From: Salinicoccus albus DSM 19776
GTDB lineage: Bacteria > Bacillota > Bacilli > Staphylococcales > Salinicoccaceae
Length of the DNA stretch: 64,000 bases
Assembly (NCBI RefSeq): GCF_000385175.1
Contig: NZ_ARQJ01000029.1
Span: forward strand, 1-64,000
Direction of reading: 5' to 3'
Part shown: one piece after another, positions 35,333-45,291 of the stretch
Layout of the letters: the number at the start of each line of letters is the position of its first letter
Position numbering within the stretch: the stretch's first letter is position 1
Position numbers and translations under genes: made by a program
Notes under the pieces: model-generated
The model's input: only the letters and a program-made list of their open reading frames with translations
Databases searched by the model: none
Told to the model about the DNA's origin: nothing

Positions 35333-35681
35333 AGTGATCGGCAGTGAAAAACTCTACCGTATGATCGACATTTTCTATTCCTATGTTGCCGAAGACGAAC
35401 GGATGAACCACCTGTTCCCGGATGATCTCAGTGAGACCGCTTATAAACAGAAGCTGTTCCAGACGCAGTTCCTGGGCGGCCCCAACCTGTACATCGAGGA
35501 ATACGGGCATCCGATGCTCAAGATGCGGCATATGCCCTTTCGCATTACACCAGTTGCGAGAGATGCATGGCTGGAAAATATGGAAAAAGCAATGGACGAT
35601 GTAGAACTTGACGCAGAGATGAAGGACTATCTGCTCAAGCGTTATACAATGACCGCAAACGCAATGGTGAATTCAGATTAA
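35316..35681 (+). CDS. Truncated haemoglobin, group II (YjbI-like)
   Basis: A 121-residue globin. Landmarks are FYSYVAED with the distal B10 tyrosine, the FLGGPNLYIEEYG turn, the proximal histidine in GHPMLKMRHMPF, and RDAWLENM with the G8 tryptophan. Group II globins bind O2 or NO and are linked to oxidative and nitrosative stress. The start at 35316 has ACGGGGG 5-10 nt upstream and lies inside the 3' end of yjbK; it is 13 bp ahead of yjbH. Confidence 0.92.
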   Translation: MPLPFKVIGSEKLYRMIDIFYSYVAEDERMNHLFPDDLSETAYKQKLFQTQFLGGPNLYIEEYGHPMLKMRHMPFRITPVARDAWLENMEKAMDDVELDAEMKDYLLKRYTMTANAMVNSD

Positions 35682-35694
35682 GCAGGGTGAGGAT

Positions 35695-36486
35695 ATGAAT
35701 AAAGCTCGTGAAGAGTCACTTGTGCTGGAACCATCGACCCACCATGTTGAATTATTCTACTTTTTCGACCCTTTTTCGGATGACAGCCGCGAAATCGAAC
35801 CGATTATCAACAAACTGATGATTGAATACAGAGGACATATCACCATCAAAAAAATACTCGCACCATCGCTCACCGTTCTGACAAAATGCCAGGCCCAGTC
35901 GACATCCTCGACAGATAACCTGGCCCTCGCATATAAGGCAGCCGAAATCCAGGGGCGCAACAAGGCACGTGCATTCATGCGCTACGTACTCAACCGCGTC
36001 GTTCCGACAAAAAGCATCTGCACCACCGAACACATGGAATCAAGTGCTGAACTTGCCGGCCTTGATGTACGCGAGTTCTTTGATGACGTCAAATCCGAAA
36101 CCGTCCGGACGATGCTTAAACGGGATCTCGCCGTCTACCGTGAAATGGATATCGAAACCCTTCCTGCAGTCATTTTCTTTTCAGGGGATGAGCATGCAGA
36201 AGGCGTAAAAGTGGAAGGGGTCTATCCGTATCATATATACACCTATATCATCAACGAACTGATCGAAAAAGAAATCGATAAACACCAGCTGCCGAGTATA
36301 TACGACTATATTGAAACATATGAGGTCGTCAGCTTCCGCGAACTGAAAACAGTATTCGAGTGGCGGAGCGGATTGCTGCTGAATGAGTTGAAAAAGCTCA
36401 GACTGCAGCGGCTGATCGAAGAAATTCAGACAGAGGAAGGCATGTTCTATCAGGTGTATGGAGGCACATCCGGTTTGGGGAAGTAG
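35695..36486 (+). CDS. yjbH: ClpXP adaptor protein YjbH/SpxH
   Basis: A 263-residue DsbA-like protein that delivers Spx to ClpXP. The thioredoxin-like start is VELFYFFDPFSDDSRE, so the positions of the CxxC pair hold Ser28 and Ser31; the redox motif is lost, which supports a purely binding role. The helical insertion and the C-terminal SIYDYIETYEVVSFRELKTVFEW region match the family. It lacks the His/Cys-rich zinc site of B. subtilis YjbH. Its target Spx is encoded at 41118. GGGTGAGGAT precedes the ATG. Confidence 0.9.
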   Translation: MNKAREESLVLEPSTHHVELFYFFDPFSDDSREIEPIINKLMIEYRGHITIKKILAPSLTVLTKCQAQSTSSTDNLALAYKAAEIQGRNKARAFMRYVLNRVVPTKSICTTEHMESSAELAGLDVREFFDDVKSETVRTMLKRDLAVYREMDIETLPAVIFFSGDEHAEGVKVEGVYPYHIYTYIINELIEKEIDKHQLPSIYDYIETYEVVSFRELKTVFEWRSGLLLNELKKLRLQRLIEEIQTEEGMFYQVYGGTSGLGK

Positions 36487-36539
36487 TTCCAGTTTAAAAG
36501 AGTCATTGCAGAATGAGGTTTTAATTCAATGAAGATTGC

Positions 36540-36568
36540 CCCGCCCTCTTTGTGAGGGCGGGATTTTT
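36540..36568 (+). terminator. Terminator of the yjbK-yjbI-yjbH operon
   Basis: A 9-bp stem CCCGCCCTC / GAGGGCGGG is followed by ATTTTT. Confidence 0.9.
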
Positions 36569-36589
36569 GTGTGTTTTCAGGGTCTTCGC

Positions 36590-36780
36590 TTGTACTCGAT
36601 CGGGAATCGAATACACGACAGACGCCCCGCTTATACCCGATCGGGAATCGAATACACGACAGACGCCCCGCTTATACCCGATCGGGAATCGAATACACGA
36701 CAGGGCCTCCGCTTGTACTCGATCGGGAATCGAATACACGACAGACGCCCCGCTTGTACTCGATCGGGAATCGAATACAC
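36590..36780. repeat. Tandem 41-bp repeat array A3 (family A, variant spacer)
   Basis: Four full units start at 36590, 36631, 36672 and 36713, with a partial unit at 36754, again at 41 bp. The palindromic half is that of arrays A1 and A2 with a CGGGA centre; the spacer has changed to ACGACAGACGCCCCGC. It lies between the yjbH terminator and the RsaE RNA gene, which faces it. Confidence 0.95.
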
Positions 36781-36927
36781 TCAGTTGTTTCCCGGGCATT
36801 GTGGTATGGATAATCCCGCCAAAAACAAAAAGTGGAACGCATCACGCGTCCGCCTGACTCATTTAAAAAATGGCAACCGGATCCGATTGATCCAGCAGCC
36901 ATTATCTTTGGATTTGATTCAATTAAT

Positions 36928-37030
36928 AAAAAAAGCAGCACACCTTCTGCAGTGTGCTGCTCAAACAAAGGGGATGGGAGAAATTTCTCACTGGTTTAAC
37001 AAAGGGGTATGTTTCAGTGATAAAAATTTC
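36928..37030 (-). ncRNA. rsaE: RsaE/RoxS trans-acting small RNA
   Basis: About 103 nt on the minus strand. It holds the diagnostic C-rich seed segments ACATACCCCTTTGTT and TTCTCCCATCCCCTTTG, which in S. aureus RsaE bind the ribosome binding sites of TCA-cycle, folate and opp mRNAs. It ends in an intrinsic terminator (AGCAGCACAC / GTGTGCTGCT, then seven T). A promoter TTGTTT-N17-TATATT at 37067-37039 places the 5' end at about 37030. The S. aureus gene also lies in the pepF-yjbH interval. The rest of the gap up to pepF (37068-37333) is AT-rich with no visible gene. Confidence 0.93.
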
Positions 37031-37038
37031 ATGTTTAG

Positions 37039-37067
37039 AATATATCATGGTTTACGCAGATAAACAA
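37039..37067 (-). promoter_or_regulatory. Promoter of rsaE
   Basis: On the minus strand TTGTTT (37067-37062) and TATATT (37044-37039) are 17 bp apart. A TTGTGAAAAG / TTGTGTCAAT region just upstream (about 37080-37105) resembles redox-regulator half-sites (SrrA/ResD or Rex), which control this RNA in relatives. Confidence 0.6.
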
Positions 37068-37333
37068 GAGTTTGAGCTACTTTTCACAAGATTGACACAA
37101 TGTAAACGTATTCATTAAATAACTTGTCTGTTTTTAACATACATGTAGCCAAAAACCTTATTTTATGCACGATTTCATATGTTTTCAAAAGCACAATCCC
37201 ATTAAATTAACAGATGTAAATAAATTCAAATAATGTAATAATACATATACATATTTAGACATTTTCCAATAGTATAAACCTAAACCATCATCACAATAAA
37301 TAGTTCGTTGGGTTAATAAACTAATGCACCGCA

Positions 37334-37370
37334 TAAAATGCAGGCAAATCTTGCAAAAAGATCTGCCTGC
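37334..37370 (-). terminator. Terminator of pepF
   Basis: A stem built from GCAGGCAGATC and GATTTGCCTGC (37370-37340, minus strand) is followed by ATTTTA. It lies 8 bp after the pepF stop. Confidence 0.65.
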
Positions 37371-37377
37371 GCCTGTG

Positions 37378-39183
37378 TTATTCTTCGAGTTCAGCAACCA
37401 GTGCTTCAAACTGATCGAGCTGCTTTTCAAACACTTTCATCGCATTTTCCACCGGTTCTGCAGTGGTCATATCGACACCTGCATTTTTCAGCACTTCGAT
37501 CGGATAATCGGAGTCACCTTTTTTCAGGAATTCGTTGATGTACTGTTCTGCCGCACCGCTGCCTTCTTCCAGTACTTTTTTGGACAGGCTGGCGGCGGCG
37601 GAATAACCGGTAGAATACTGGTACACATAATAATTCATATAGAAATGCGGGATCCTCGCCCACTCTTGATTTATATACTCGTCGTAATCGACCGCTTCCC
37701 CGAAGTATTTGCGGTTCAGTTCGCCGTACACTTCATTCAGCACGCCGGCTGTCAGCGGTTCGCCGCCTTCTTTCATCGTGTGGATCTTATGCTCGAATTC
37801 TGCAAACATTGTCTGACGGAATACAGAGCCTTTGAACCCCTCGAGCTGTTCATTGAGCAGATACAGCTTCTTCCGTTTATCTTCCAGATGATTGAACATA
37901 TATTCGGCGAGCAGCGCCTCGTTGAAGTTACTGGCTACTTCTGCGACAAAAATCGAATATCCGGCATTGTTGGATGTCTGGTTTTTACGGCTGTAATAGC
38001 TGTGCACGCTGTGGCCGAACTCGTGCGTCAGCGTAAAAAGATCATCCACACTATCATGCCAGTTCATCAGTATGAACGGATTGGTGCCATACGTGCCGGA
38101 TGAAAACGCGCCGCTTCGCTTGCCCTTATTCTCATAAACATCCACCCAGCGGTTCTGGAGCCCTTCCTTGATAATATTGACATATTCTTCGCCCATCGGT
38201 TCGAGGGCGCGGAGCATCCAATCCTTCGCTTCCTCGTAACTCATATCAAAATCAGCATTCTTGACCATTGGCATGTACACATCGTACATCTTCAATGATT
38301 CCAGTCCGAGCATCCGTTTGCGGAGTTCAACGTAGCGGTGCATCAGGTAAAGATGATCATTGACCGTTTTGACGAGATTATCATAGACGCTTTCGGGGAT
38401 AAAGTTGTTGGAGAGTGCCTGATGTCTCGCTGAATTGTAGCCTCTGACCCGCGCTGAAAAATTATGGGTGTCAACAGCGCCTGTCAGGGTCTGGCTGAGC
38501 GTATTTTTGAACGCACCGTATTTGGTGTAGAGATTTTCATACGCGGATTTCCTCAGCTGGCGGTCCGGCGATTTGAGCAGATCCACAAAAGTCCCCTGTG
38601 TAAGGGTATGACCCTGGCCGTCAGAATCAACCGCATCTTCAAATTCCAGATCCGCATTGTTGAACATGCTGTAAGTAGACGCCGGGTTGCCCATCACTTC
38701 ACCTGCCTGCGCCATGATTTTCTCTTCCTTGTCACTGAGCACATGGGCACGTTTCTGATTCAATTTTTCAAGGTCAAATTTGAATTCTTTCAGACGGTCA
38801 TCTGCCATCCAAGATTTCAATGAGGCTTCATCAATCTTCATAATTTCGGGCGTCAGAAAACTCCACGCCGTGCCAAAGCGGACGGCCAGCATCTGCGCCT
38901 TGGATTCAAGCGCACTGTAAGTATCGTTCGAAGTATCCTGATCATGTTTCAAATGCGCATATACATACAATTTGCTGACTTCCACGTCAATTTCACGCTC
39001 GAGTTCCAGCGCTTCCGCAAGCGTCTGTACAGAATCGATCGCCCCTTTATATTTTTCTTCCTCGCCGAGGCGGCCTTCCAGTTCTTTATATTTTTCTTCG
39101 AACGCCTCATCCGACTCGAAGATCGTCGTCAAATCCCATGTGTTTTCTAGCTGTTGTTCTTCTCTTGTTATGACTTTTGCCAT
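37378..39183 (-). CDS. pepF: Oligoendopeptidase F
   Basis: A 601-residue M3 metallopeptidase. The zinc site is HEFGHSVHSYYS in the C-terminal half, and the distal glutamate lies in the following EVASNFNEALLAEY segment. It cleaves short peptides of about 7-17 residues in the cytosol, using peptides brought in by Opp (encoded in this window). GGGAGG precedes the ATG. The position between coiA and yjbH is the same as in staphylococci. Confidence 0.95.
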   Translation of the reverse strand: MAKVITREEQQLENTWDLTTIFESDEAFEEKYKELEGRLGEEEKYKGAIDSVQTLAEALELEREIDVEVSKLYVYAHLKHDQDTSNDTYSALESKAQMLAVRFGTAWSFLTPEIMKIDEASLKSWMADDRLKEFKFDLEKLNQKRAHVLSDKEEKIMAQAGEVMGNPASTYSMFNNADLEFEDAVDSDGQGHTLTQGTFVDLLKSPDRQLRKSAYENLYTKYGAFKNTLSQTLTGAVDTHNFSARVRGYNSARHQALSNNFIPESVYDNLVKTVNDHLYLMHRYVELRKRMLGLESLKMYDVYMPMVKNADFDMSYEEAKDWMLRALEPMGEEYVNIIKEGLQNRWVDVYENKGKRSGAFSSGTYGTNPFILMNWHDSVDDLFTLTHEFGHSVHSYYSRKNQTSNNAGYSIFVAEVASNFNEALLAEYMFNHLEDKRKKLYLLNEQLEGFKGSVFRQTMFAEFEHKIHTMKEGGEPLTAGVLNEVYGELNRKYFGEAVDYDEYINQEWARIPHFYMNYYVYQYSTGYSAAASLSKKVLEEGSGAAEQYINEFLKKGDSDYPIEVLKNAGVDMTTAEPVENAMKVFEKQLDQFEALVAELEE

Positions 39184-39254
39184 ACGTCAGCCCTCCCAAA
39201 AATTTAGATAGTTCAATTTTCTCAATATCCGTTGAAAATTTCAACTCTCGAACT

Positions 39255-40214
39255 TTATTGTGAATTATATAACAAATAATAGCTTTTCAAAAGTGCCTGC
39301 AAAATCGTCTGTTTAGGCGGTGCCCCGTGCACTTTGCGCATCCGGATGAAACGCTCAAACCGACCCCAGTCAAAACTGTCTGTTTCGAGTCCGTGGCAGA
39401 TAAACAATTTCCATTCCAGCGGCGGATTCAAAATCCACCGTTCGGGCTCAACCGTCCAGCACAGATGTCCGGGCAGACACCTTTCATCCAGCGATAGCTG
39501 ATAGATGAACGAAAGTGTCGGATTCAGCACACTTTTTTGAGCTTTTTCACGCTGTACCATCTGAAGCATTTCCTCATTGGAGAGTTCAGCTTTCAATGGG
39601 ATGTTCACCCCGCTCAACCGGAGGAGTGATGCCGCTTCAATTTCAACTTTGGAAAACCGCCATTTGCCGCACCCATGATGATGAAAGAGCACGCGGCGGA
39701 ATAACCGCTTCGATTCCATATCGCAGCTGAATATCGAATTCTTGTACATCGTTGATATTTGAAAATGTGTTGGGAATAAAAACCCGTTTACCGTTTTTAG
39801 CTCCGCCTCATCCAAAATCCAGACGACGTCGATGCCAAGCTTCCGGTAGCCGTTCGAACGCTCGACAATCAGATCCTGGGATATCTTTGACAATTGGATC
39901 TCCACGGCCAGTTTTTCATCGACAAGCAGATCCGGTATCTGTTCAATTTCCGGCAGATAATATTCCATAGAGACCCGCGCTCTGCCGTTGAGCTGAAGAT
40001 ACAGATCATGCTTGGCCTCCAGATGCCGGAGGGATTCCTTTTTGTACAGGTAGCGGGTGCAGTCGATGATGCGATGGTGGGAAAAGTGCGGCAGTTTTAT
40101 ATTGCCGGCTTTGAAAGTGACCGGTGCATCACAGACGGGACAGAAATATTTCCTGGATTTTCTGGCCTCGTATGCTGTAATCTGATGGCCGGTCTCATCA
40201 ATCGCGATAAACAT
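39255..40214 (-). CDS. coiA: Competence protein CoiA
   Basis: A 319-residue protein. An N-terminal zinc-finger region has Cys25 and Cys28 (YFCPVCDAPV) and the histidines in LPHFSHH; the nuclease-like core has Asp95 (PDLLVDE) and Glu105/Gln107 (AVEIQLS), a PD-(D/E)xK arrangement. CoiA helps process incoming DNA during natural transformation. The ATG at 40214 has AAAGGAGG. The promoter-like box directly upstream is shared with the two NERD genes, and comK lies elsewhere in this window. It is next to mecA, as in staphylococci. Confidence 0.93.
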   Translation of the reverse strand: MFIAIDETGHQITAYEARKSRKYFCPVCDAPVTFKAGNIKLPHFSHHRIIDCTRYLYKKESLRHLEAKHDLYLQLNGRARVSMEYYLPEIEQIPDLLVDEKLAVEIQLSKISQDLIVERSNGYRKLGIDVVWILDEAELKTVNGFLFPTHFQISTMYKNSIFSCDMESKRLFRRVLFHHHGCGKWRFSKVEIEAASLLRLSGVNIPLKAELSNEEMLQMVQREKAQKSVLNPTLSFIYQLSLDERCLPGHLCWTVEPERWILNPPLEWKLFICHGLETDSFDWGRFERFIRMRKVHGAPPKQTILQALLKSYYLLYNSQ

Positions 40215-40230
40215 TAAAAAACCTCCTTTT

Positions 40231-40259
40231 CTATATATAATAGAAAAAGAGGGATTTGC
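40231..40259 (-). promoter_or_regulatory. Shared promoter-like box (GCAAATC-N15-TATATAG) of coiA
   Basis: On the minus strand GCAAATC (40259-40253) and TATATAG (40237-40231) are separated by exactly 15 nt and preceded by an A tract. The distance from TATATAG to the ATG is 16 nt, the same as for NERD gene 1. Confidence 0.65.
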
Positions 40260-40280
40260 TTTTTTTAGCGCACAAATAAT

Positions 40281-40934
40281 TTATTTTTCTTGGAAAAACT
40301 TTCTTACCTGACCTCTTACATTATTGCTCATGATGATCTTGCCGTACTCATCAACAATCATACTGGAAATTTCTGCAGGCGCACTGTATTCGAGCAGCTT
40401 CGCTTCAACACGTTCCATCTGCATATAATCCATACGATAATCGAAGAAAATCTGGTAATAGTATCTGCCCTCATAGGAGATCAGGAGATCTTCATACTGT
40501 GTTTCATCCTGCTCTACTTCGTGTGCATACTTGATCAGCTCCTCAAAATCGGCAAAACGTACCATGATCGGCTCCTTAGTTACAGGTACGTTTTTACTGC
40601 CGCCGGCTTCGGAGTCCTCAAGGAATTCCTCAATATCTTTATTATCTATATTCATAGGCGTCTGCTCCGTTTGGAAAGGTTCTTCGTCGTCGCGTGACTT
40701 AGAAACTACAACTTCCACTCCTTTGTCATATGCATGAACTTGAATCCACAGCGGCCCTTCCATTGTGAAGTCGTCCTCCTGTTCATGATTCACTTCATCC
40801 ATAAGTGACCAAAAGAATTCTTCACCGCGTTTGCGGCTGGTCCAGAGGTCGTCCCGATCGAAACCTCGTTTTTCAATATCATGATACGTAATGAAAAACT
40901 TGATCGTCGAATCATTCACTCGTTCAATTCTCAT
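40281..40934 (-). CDS. mecA: Adaptor protein MecA
   Basis: A 217-residue ClpC adaptor. The N-terminal substrate-binding domain begins MRIERVNDSTIKFFITYHDI with DRDDLWTSRKRGEEFFWSLMDE; an acidic linker (EEFLEDSEAGG) leads to the ClpC-binding C-terminal domain (FADFEELIKYAHEVEQDE...YYYQIFF). MecA brings ComK and Spx to ClpCP for degradation. The ATG at 40934 is preceded by AAAGGGAGTGAG; the longer frame has a GTG at 40943 with no proper site. Confidence 0.95.
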   Translation of the reverse strand: MRIERVNDSTIKFFITYHDIEKRGFDRDDLWTSRKRGEEFFWSLMDEVNHEQEDDFTMEGPLWIQVHAYDKGVEVVVSKSRDDEEPFQTEQTPMNIDNKDIEEFLEDSEAGGSKNVPVTKEPIMVRFADFEELIKYAHEVEQDETQYEDLLISYEGRYYYQIFFDYRMDYMQMERVEAKLLEYSAPAEISSMIVDEYGKIIMSNNVRGQVRKFFQEK

Positions 40935-41036
40935 ACCTCTCACTCCCTTTTATCAAATATGGGTTGTTATCTATATTATACCCCAAGAAATATGGTTAAT
41001 GCCAATTTTGGAATTATTAAGCCATTATACGTTAAA

Positions 41037-41067
41037 GTGCCCGTGGATACAAGTCATCCACGGGCAC
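41037..41067 (-). terminator. Terminator of spx
   Basis: A perfect 12-bp stem GTGCCCGTGGAT / ATCCACGGGCAC; the tail CTTTAAC on the minus strand is only weakly T-rich. Confidence 0.65.
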
Positions 41068-41117
41068 CGTTCATCATCGTATATATATCAGTTTGAGGGG
41101 GAGATATATATTATTTC

Positions 41118-41516
41118 TTACATTTCTGCTAAACGTTTTGCTTCATTCAGATGGAACGTCCTTACAGTCCTTGGGAGGAAGCGACGGATTTCATCTTCGT
41201 TATACCCGACCTGCAGACGTTTTTCATCCATGATGATCGGCCTTCTGAGCAGTCCCGGATTCTCCATGATCAGTTCATAGAGATCATTCATAGGAAGGCT
41301 ATCAATATCAACATTAAGTTTTTGGAATGTTTTTGACCTTGTTGAAATAATTTCATCCGTGCCATCTTCAGTCATCCTTAAGATGGATTTTACTTCATCT
41401 AAAGTAAGTGCCTCGGAGAATATATTTCTTTCAGTATAAGGAATTTCGTTTTCTTGTAACCATGCTTTTGCTTTACGGCATGATGTGCAGCTTGGAGAAG
41501 TAAATAGTGTTACCAT
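41118..41516 (-). CDS. spx: Transcriptional regulator Spx
   Basis: A 132-residue ArsC-fold protein with the redox switch Cys10-x-x-Cys13 ([10 protein letters not shown]), [11 protein letters not shown] and [28 protein letters not shown], nearly the same as staphylococcal SpxA. It binds the RNA polymerase alpha subunit and redirects transcription under disulfide stress. The ATG at 41516 (MVTLFTSP) is chosen from the family N-terminus. Its degradation adaptor (YjbH) is encoded nearby. Confidence 0.97.
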   Translation of the reverse strand: MVTLFTSPSCTSCRKAKAWLQENEIPYTERNIFSEALTLDEVKSILRMTEDGTDEIISTRSKTFQKLNVDIDSLPMNDLYELIMENPGLLRRPIIMDEKRLQVGYNEDEIRRFLPRTVRTFHLNEAKRLAEM

Positions 41517-41786
41517 CAGTTGCTCACACTCCAATTTAAAAGATTTGTATCATAAAACATATACCCTTACTCAGAAATTATAATCATTTGTCTGATGAAT
41601 TTCCATTTTAACGCTATGTCTTATGTACAATTATTATTATAGGGACCGAACATTAAAATAAAATGAGAAAAATCTAATAATCTCAAAAATATTTCTAAAA
41701 ATTGTTACGATATGTTGAAAATGGTCCGTTATTGCAACGGCTCCGGAAGTTTATTATCATATACTTAATGACTTAAGTAAAGGTGA

Positions 41787-42791
<1,005 letters not shown>

Positions 42792-42813
42792 ATGTTTAAA
42801 ATTTTTAATTGAT

Positions 42814-42842
42814 ACCCGCCTCCAGATTGGAGGCGGGTTTTC
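42814..42842 (+). terminator. Terminator of trpS
   Basis: A perfect 10-bp stem ACCCGCCTCC / GGAGGCGGGT is followed by TTTCT. Confidence 0.9.
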
Positions 42843-42915
42843 TGTGCGGCACGAGGGTTTGGTGGACATTGTCTGCACCGCAGTGTCCAACATCAGCACC
42901 AAACGCCGCCTCACC

Positions 42916-42948
42916 AAAAACACCCGCCTCACTCACGGTGAGGCGGGC
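42916..42948 (-). terminator. Terminator of fabHF
   Basis: On the minus strand CCCGCCTCAC / GTGAGGCGGG is followed by GTTTTTGG (T run 42920-42916). Confidence 0.85.
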
Positions 42949-42975
42949 GTCCAACTCGGGGGCGTCCAAAAAATT

Positions 42976-44217
42976 CTATTCTTCGTATTTTTTGAACAGC
43001 AGGCTCGCGTTGTGGCCGCCGAAGCCAAAGCTGTTGCTCATTGCGTATTTCAACGGCGCTTCCACTGGCCCGCCTGTAACATAATCCAGGTCGAGTTCGG
43101 GGTCCGGGTGATCCAGATTGATTGTCGGGTGCACTCTTCCGTCTCTCAGACTGCAGGCTGTGATGATGGCCTCCATGCCGCCGCCACCGCCAAGGAGATG
43201 TCCTGTCATGGATTTGGTTGAGTTCACAAGCATTTGATATGCATGGTCGCCGAAGATTGTTTTAATAGCGATCGTTTCAAATAAATCATTGTAGCCGGTG
43301 CTTGTACCGTGGCCGTTTATATAATCGACCGCATCGGGCTGCACCTCGGCGTCATCAAGTGCCATCTGCATCGCACGCGCGCCGCCTTCCCCGTCCTGGG
43401 ACGGCGCCGTGATGTGGTAGGCATCGCCGGTGGTACCATAACCCACGATTTCCGCGTAGATTTCCGCACCGCGTGCTTTGGCATGTTCAAGCTCTTCAAG
43501 CATAACGATGCCGGAACCTTCTCCGATGACAAAACCGTCACGATCCGCTGAATACGGCCGGGATGCTTTGTCCGGATCCTCTGTAACGGTCAGGGCTTTG
43601 TTTGCCTGAAAGCCGGCCACACCCATTTTCGTAATCGGTGCTTCCGTACCGCCGGAAATCATGGCATCCGCCTGTCCCCTTTCGATGAATTTGAATGCTT
43701 CACCGATTGAGTTTGTGCCCGTCGCACAGGCAGTGACTGTGGCGCCGTTCGGCCCTTTTGCGCCGTGTTTGATAGAGACCTGTCCGCTTGCCATATCCGG
43801 AATCATCATCGGTACGAAGAAAGGACTGACGCGACGCGGCCCCCTTTCATACAAAACTTTGAAGCCGTCTTCAAGCGCCTGGATGCCGCCGATACCCGAG
43901 CCGATCCATACACCGACACGGTCTGCATTATCATCGTTGATCTCCAAACCGCTGTCTTTGACCGCTTCATCCGCAGCAATCATGGCATACTGAGTGAAAC
44001 GGTCCATACGGCGTGCTGTTTTTTTGTCCATATAATTTTCCACATCAAAATCTTTCAATTCACCTGCAACATGAATATTATATTCACTGTTGTCAAATCG
44101 CGTAATATTACCTATACCATTATAGCCATTCAGGGCATTTTCCCATGTTTTAGGTGCGGTATTACCAATTGGTGTGAGTGCACCAGCACCTGTCACAACT
44201 ACTCTTCTTTTACTCAT
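42976..44217 (-). CDS. fabF: 3-oxoacyl-[acyl-carrier-protein] synthase II FabF
   Basis: A 413-residue condensing enzyme. The active-site cysteine is Cys164 ([11 protein letters not shown]), and the histidines are in [11 protein letters not shown] and [12 protein letters not shown]. It extends acyl-ACP with malonyl-ACP during fatty-acid elongation. AAGGAGGAAA precedes the ATG. It lies 11 bp after fabH and is cotranscribed with it. Confidence 0.97.
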   Translation of the reverse strand: MSKRRVVVTGAGALTPIGNTAPKTWENALNGYNGIGNITRFDNSEYNIHVAGELKDFDVENYMDKKTARRMDRFTQYAMIAADEAVKDSGLEINDDNADRVGVWIGSGIGGIQALEDGFKVLYERGPRRVSPFFVPMMIPDMASGQVSIKHGAKGPNGATVTACATGTNSIGEAFKFIERGQADAMISGGTEAPITKMGVAGFQANKALTVTEDPDKASRPYSADRDGFVIGEGSGIVMLEELEHAKARGAEIYAEIVGYGTTGDAYHITAPSQDGEGGARAMQMALDDAEVQPDAVDYINGHGTSTGYNDLFETIAIKTIFGDHAYQMLVNSTKSMTGHLLGGGGGMEAIITACSLRDGRVHPTINLDHPDPELDLDYVTGGPVEAPLKYAMSNSFGFGGHNASLLFKKYEE

Positions 44218-44228
44218 GAGTTTCCTCC

Positions 44229-45173
44229 TTATTTAACTCCCCAAGTCATGCATATCGATCCCCAGGTCAGTCCGCCGCCAAAGCCGACTAAAATGAGATT
44301 ATCTCCTGATTTTATTCTATCATTTTTCAGCTCATGATGGATACTAAGCGGTATCGATGCCGCTGAAGTATTACCGTATTTATCGATCGTTGAACTCATC
44401 CGTTCAGGCGGCATTTCCATACGTTCCCTTGCAGCATTCATAATGCGTATGTTTGCCTGGTGGGGCACGAGCATATCAATATCAGCTTTGGTCAGCCCTG
44501 CTTTTTCTGTCACAATGACACTGGACTCGCCCATCTGACGGACGGCAAACTTGAACACTTCCCTGCCATTCATCCTGAGCGTGCCTGTATCACGCTCGTC
44601 ATATAAATAATCGCTGCCACTGCCGTCGCTGCCCAGGTCAAAGGATTTGATCCCAAATTCTTCTTCCACTTCTCCAAGCACTACAGCGCCGGCGCCATCG
44701 CCGAATAGAACTGCCGTGGAGCGGTCATTGAAGTCAGTGATTTTGGACAGTTTATCCGCACCGACGACAAGCACATGTTTATAGGTGCCTGTCTGGATGA
44801 ACTGTGCCCCGGTCACCATACCGTATATAAAACCTGTACAAGCAGCGAGCTGGTCCATCGTTGGAACCGGACGGAGGCCAAGCTTTTGCTGCAGCATTGT
44901 CGCAACAGTTGGGAATTGCTGATCCCCTGTGGATGTCGCAACGATGACCAGGTCGATATCTTCTGCAGCCACACCTGAATTATCGATGGCTTCAACGGCC
45001 GCCTCATACGCCATGTCACTCGTTTCCATCCCTTCGGCAAAACGGCGTTCTTTTATGCCTGTCATTTCTGTAATCCATTCGTCCGATGTATCTAAAATCT
45101 TTTCAAAATCATGGTTCGTGAACACTTTTTCCGGCACATAAGTTCCCAGTCCGAACACGCCTACATTTTTCAT
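44229..45173 (-). CDS. fabH: 3-oxoacyl-[acyl-carrier-protein] synthase III FabH
   Basis: A 314-residue enzyme with Cys112 (AACTGFIYG), the histidine in [13 protein letters not shown] and the asparagine in KYGNTSAAS. It starts fatty-acid synthesis by joining acyl-CoA and malonyl-ACP; in staphylococci it prefers branched primers. A FapR-type box overlaps its promoter region. It is the first gene of the fabHF operon. Confidence 0.97.
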   Translation of the reverse strand: MKNVGVFGLGTYVPEKVFTNHDFEKILDTSDEWITEMTGIKERRFAEGMETSDMAYEAAVEAIDNSGVAAEDIDLVIVATSTGDQQFPTVATMLQQKLGLRPVPTMDQLAACTGFIYGMVTGAQFIQTGTYKHVLVVGADKLSKITDFNDRSTAVLFGDGAGAVVLGEVEEEFGIKSFDLGSDGSGSDYLYDERDTGTLRMNGREVFKFAVRQMGESSVIVTEKAGLTKADIDMLVPHQANIRIMNAARERMEMPPERMSSTIDKYGNTSAASIPLSIHHELKNDRIKSGDNLILVGFGGGLTWGSICMTWGVK

Positions 45174-45196
45174 TTGACCACACCTTATAATCTCAT

Positions 45197-45214
45197 GTTA
45201 TTACTAGGTACTAA
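45197..45214 (-). promoter_or_regulatory. FapR operator of fabHF
   Basis: On the minus strand TTAGTACCTAGTAATAAC fits TTAGTACCTA-N4-TAA and overlaps the end of a TTGTAT-N17-TAAATT promoter. It has the same geometry as the box in front of fabI. Confidence 0.8.
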
Positions 45215-45249
45215 TTTATCATATATTTAACGTTAATACAATTGAAAAG

Positions 45250-45275
45250 AGCACCTGTGCGAACGCACAGGTGCT
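45250..45275 (-). terminator. Terminator of the opp operon
   Basis: An 11-bp stem AGCACCTGTGC / GCACAGGTGCT with a GAAC-type loop is followed by CTTTTC on the minus strand, 17 bp after the oppA stop. Confidence 0.8.
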
Positions 45276-45291
45276 TGTTGATCAGTGATAT

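Noticed and set aside
36521-36799. Protein-coding gene over array A3 on the minus strand
   Set aside because: It is only a translation of the repeat units and overlaps the yjbH terminator.
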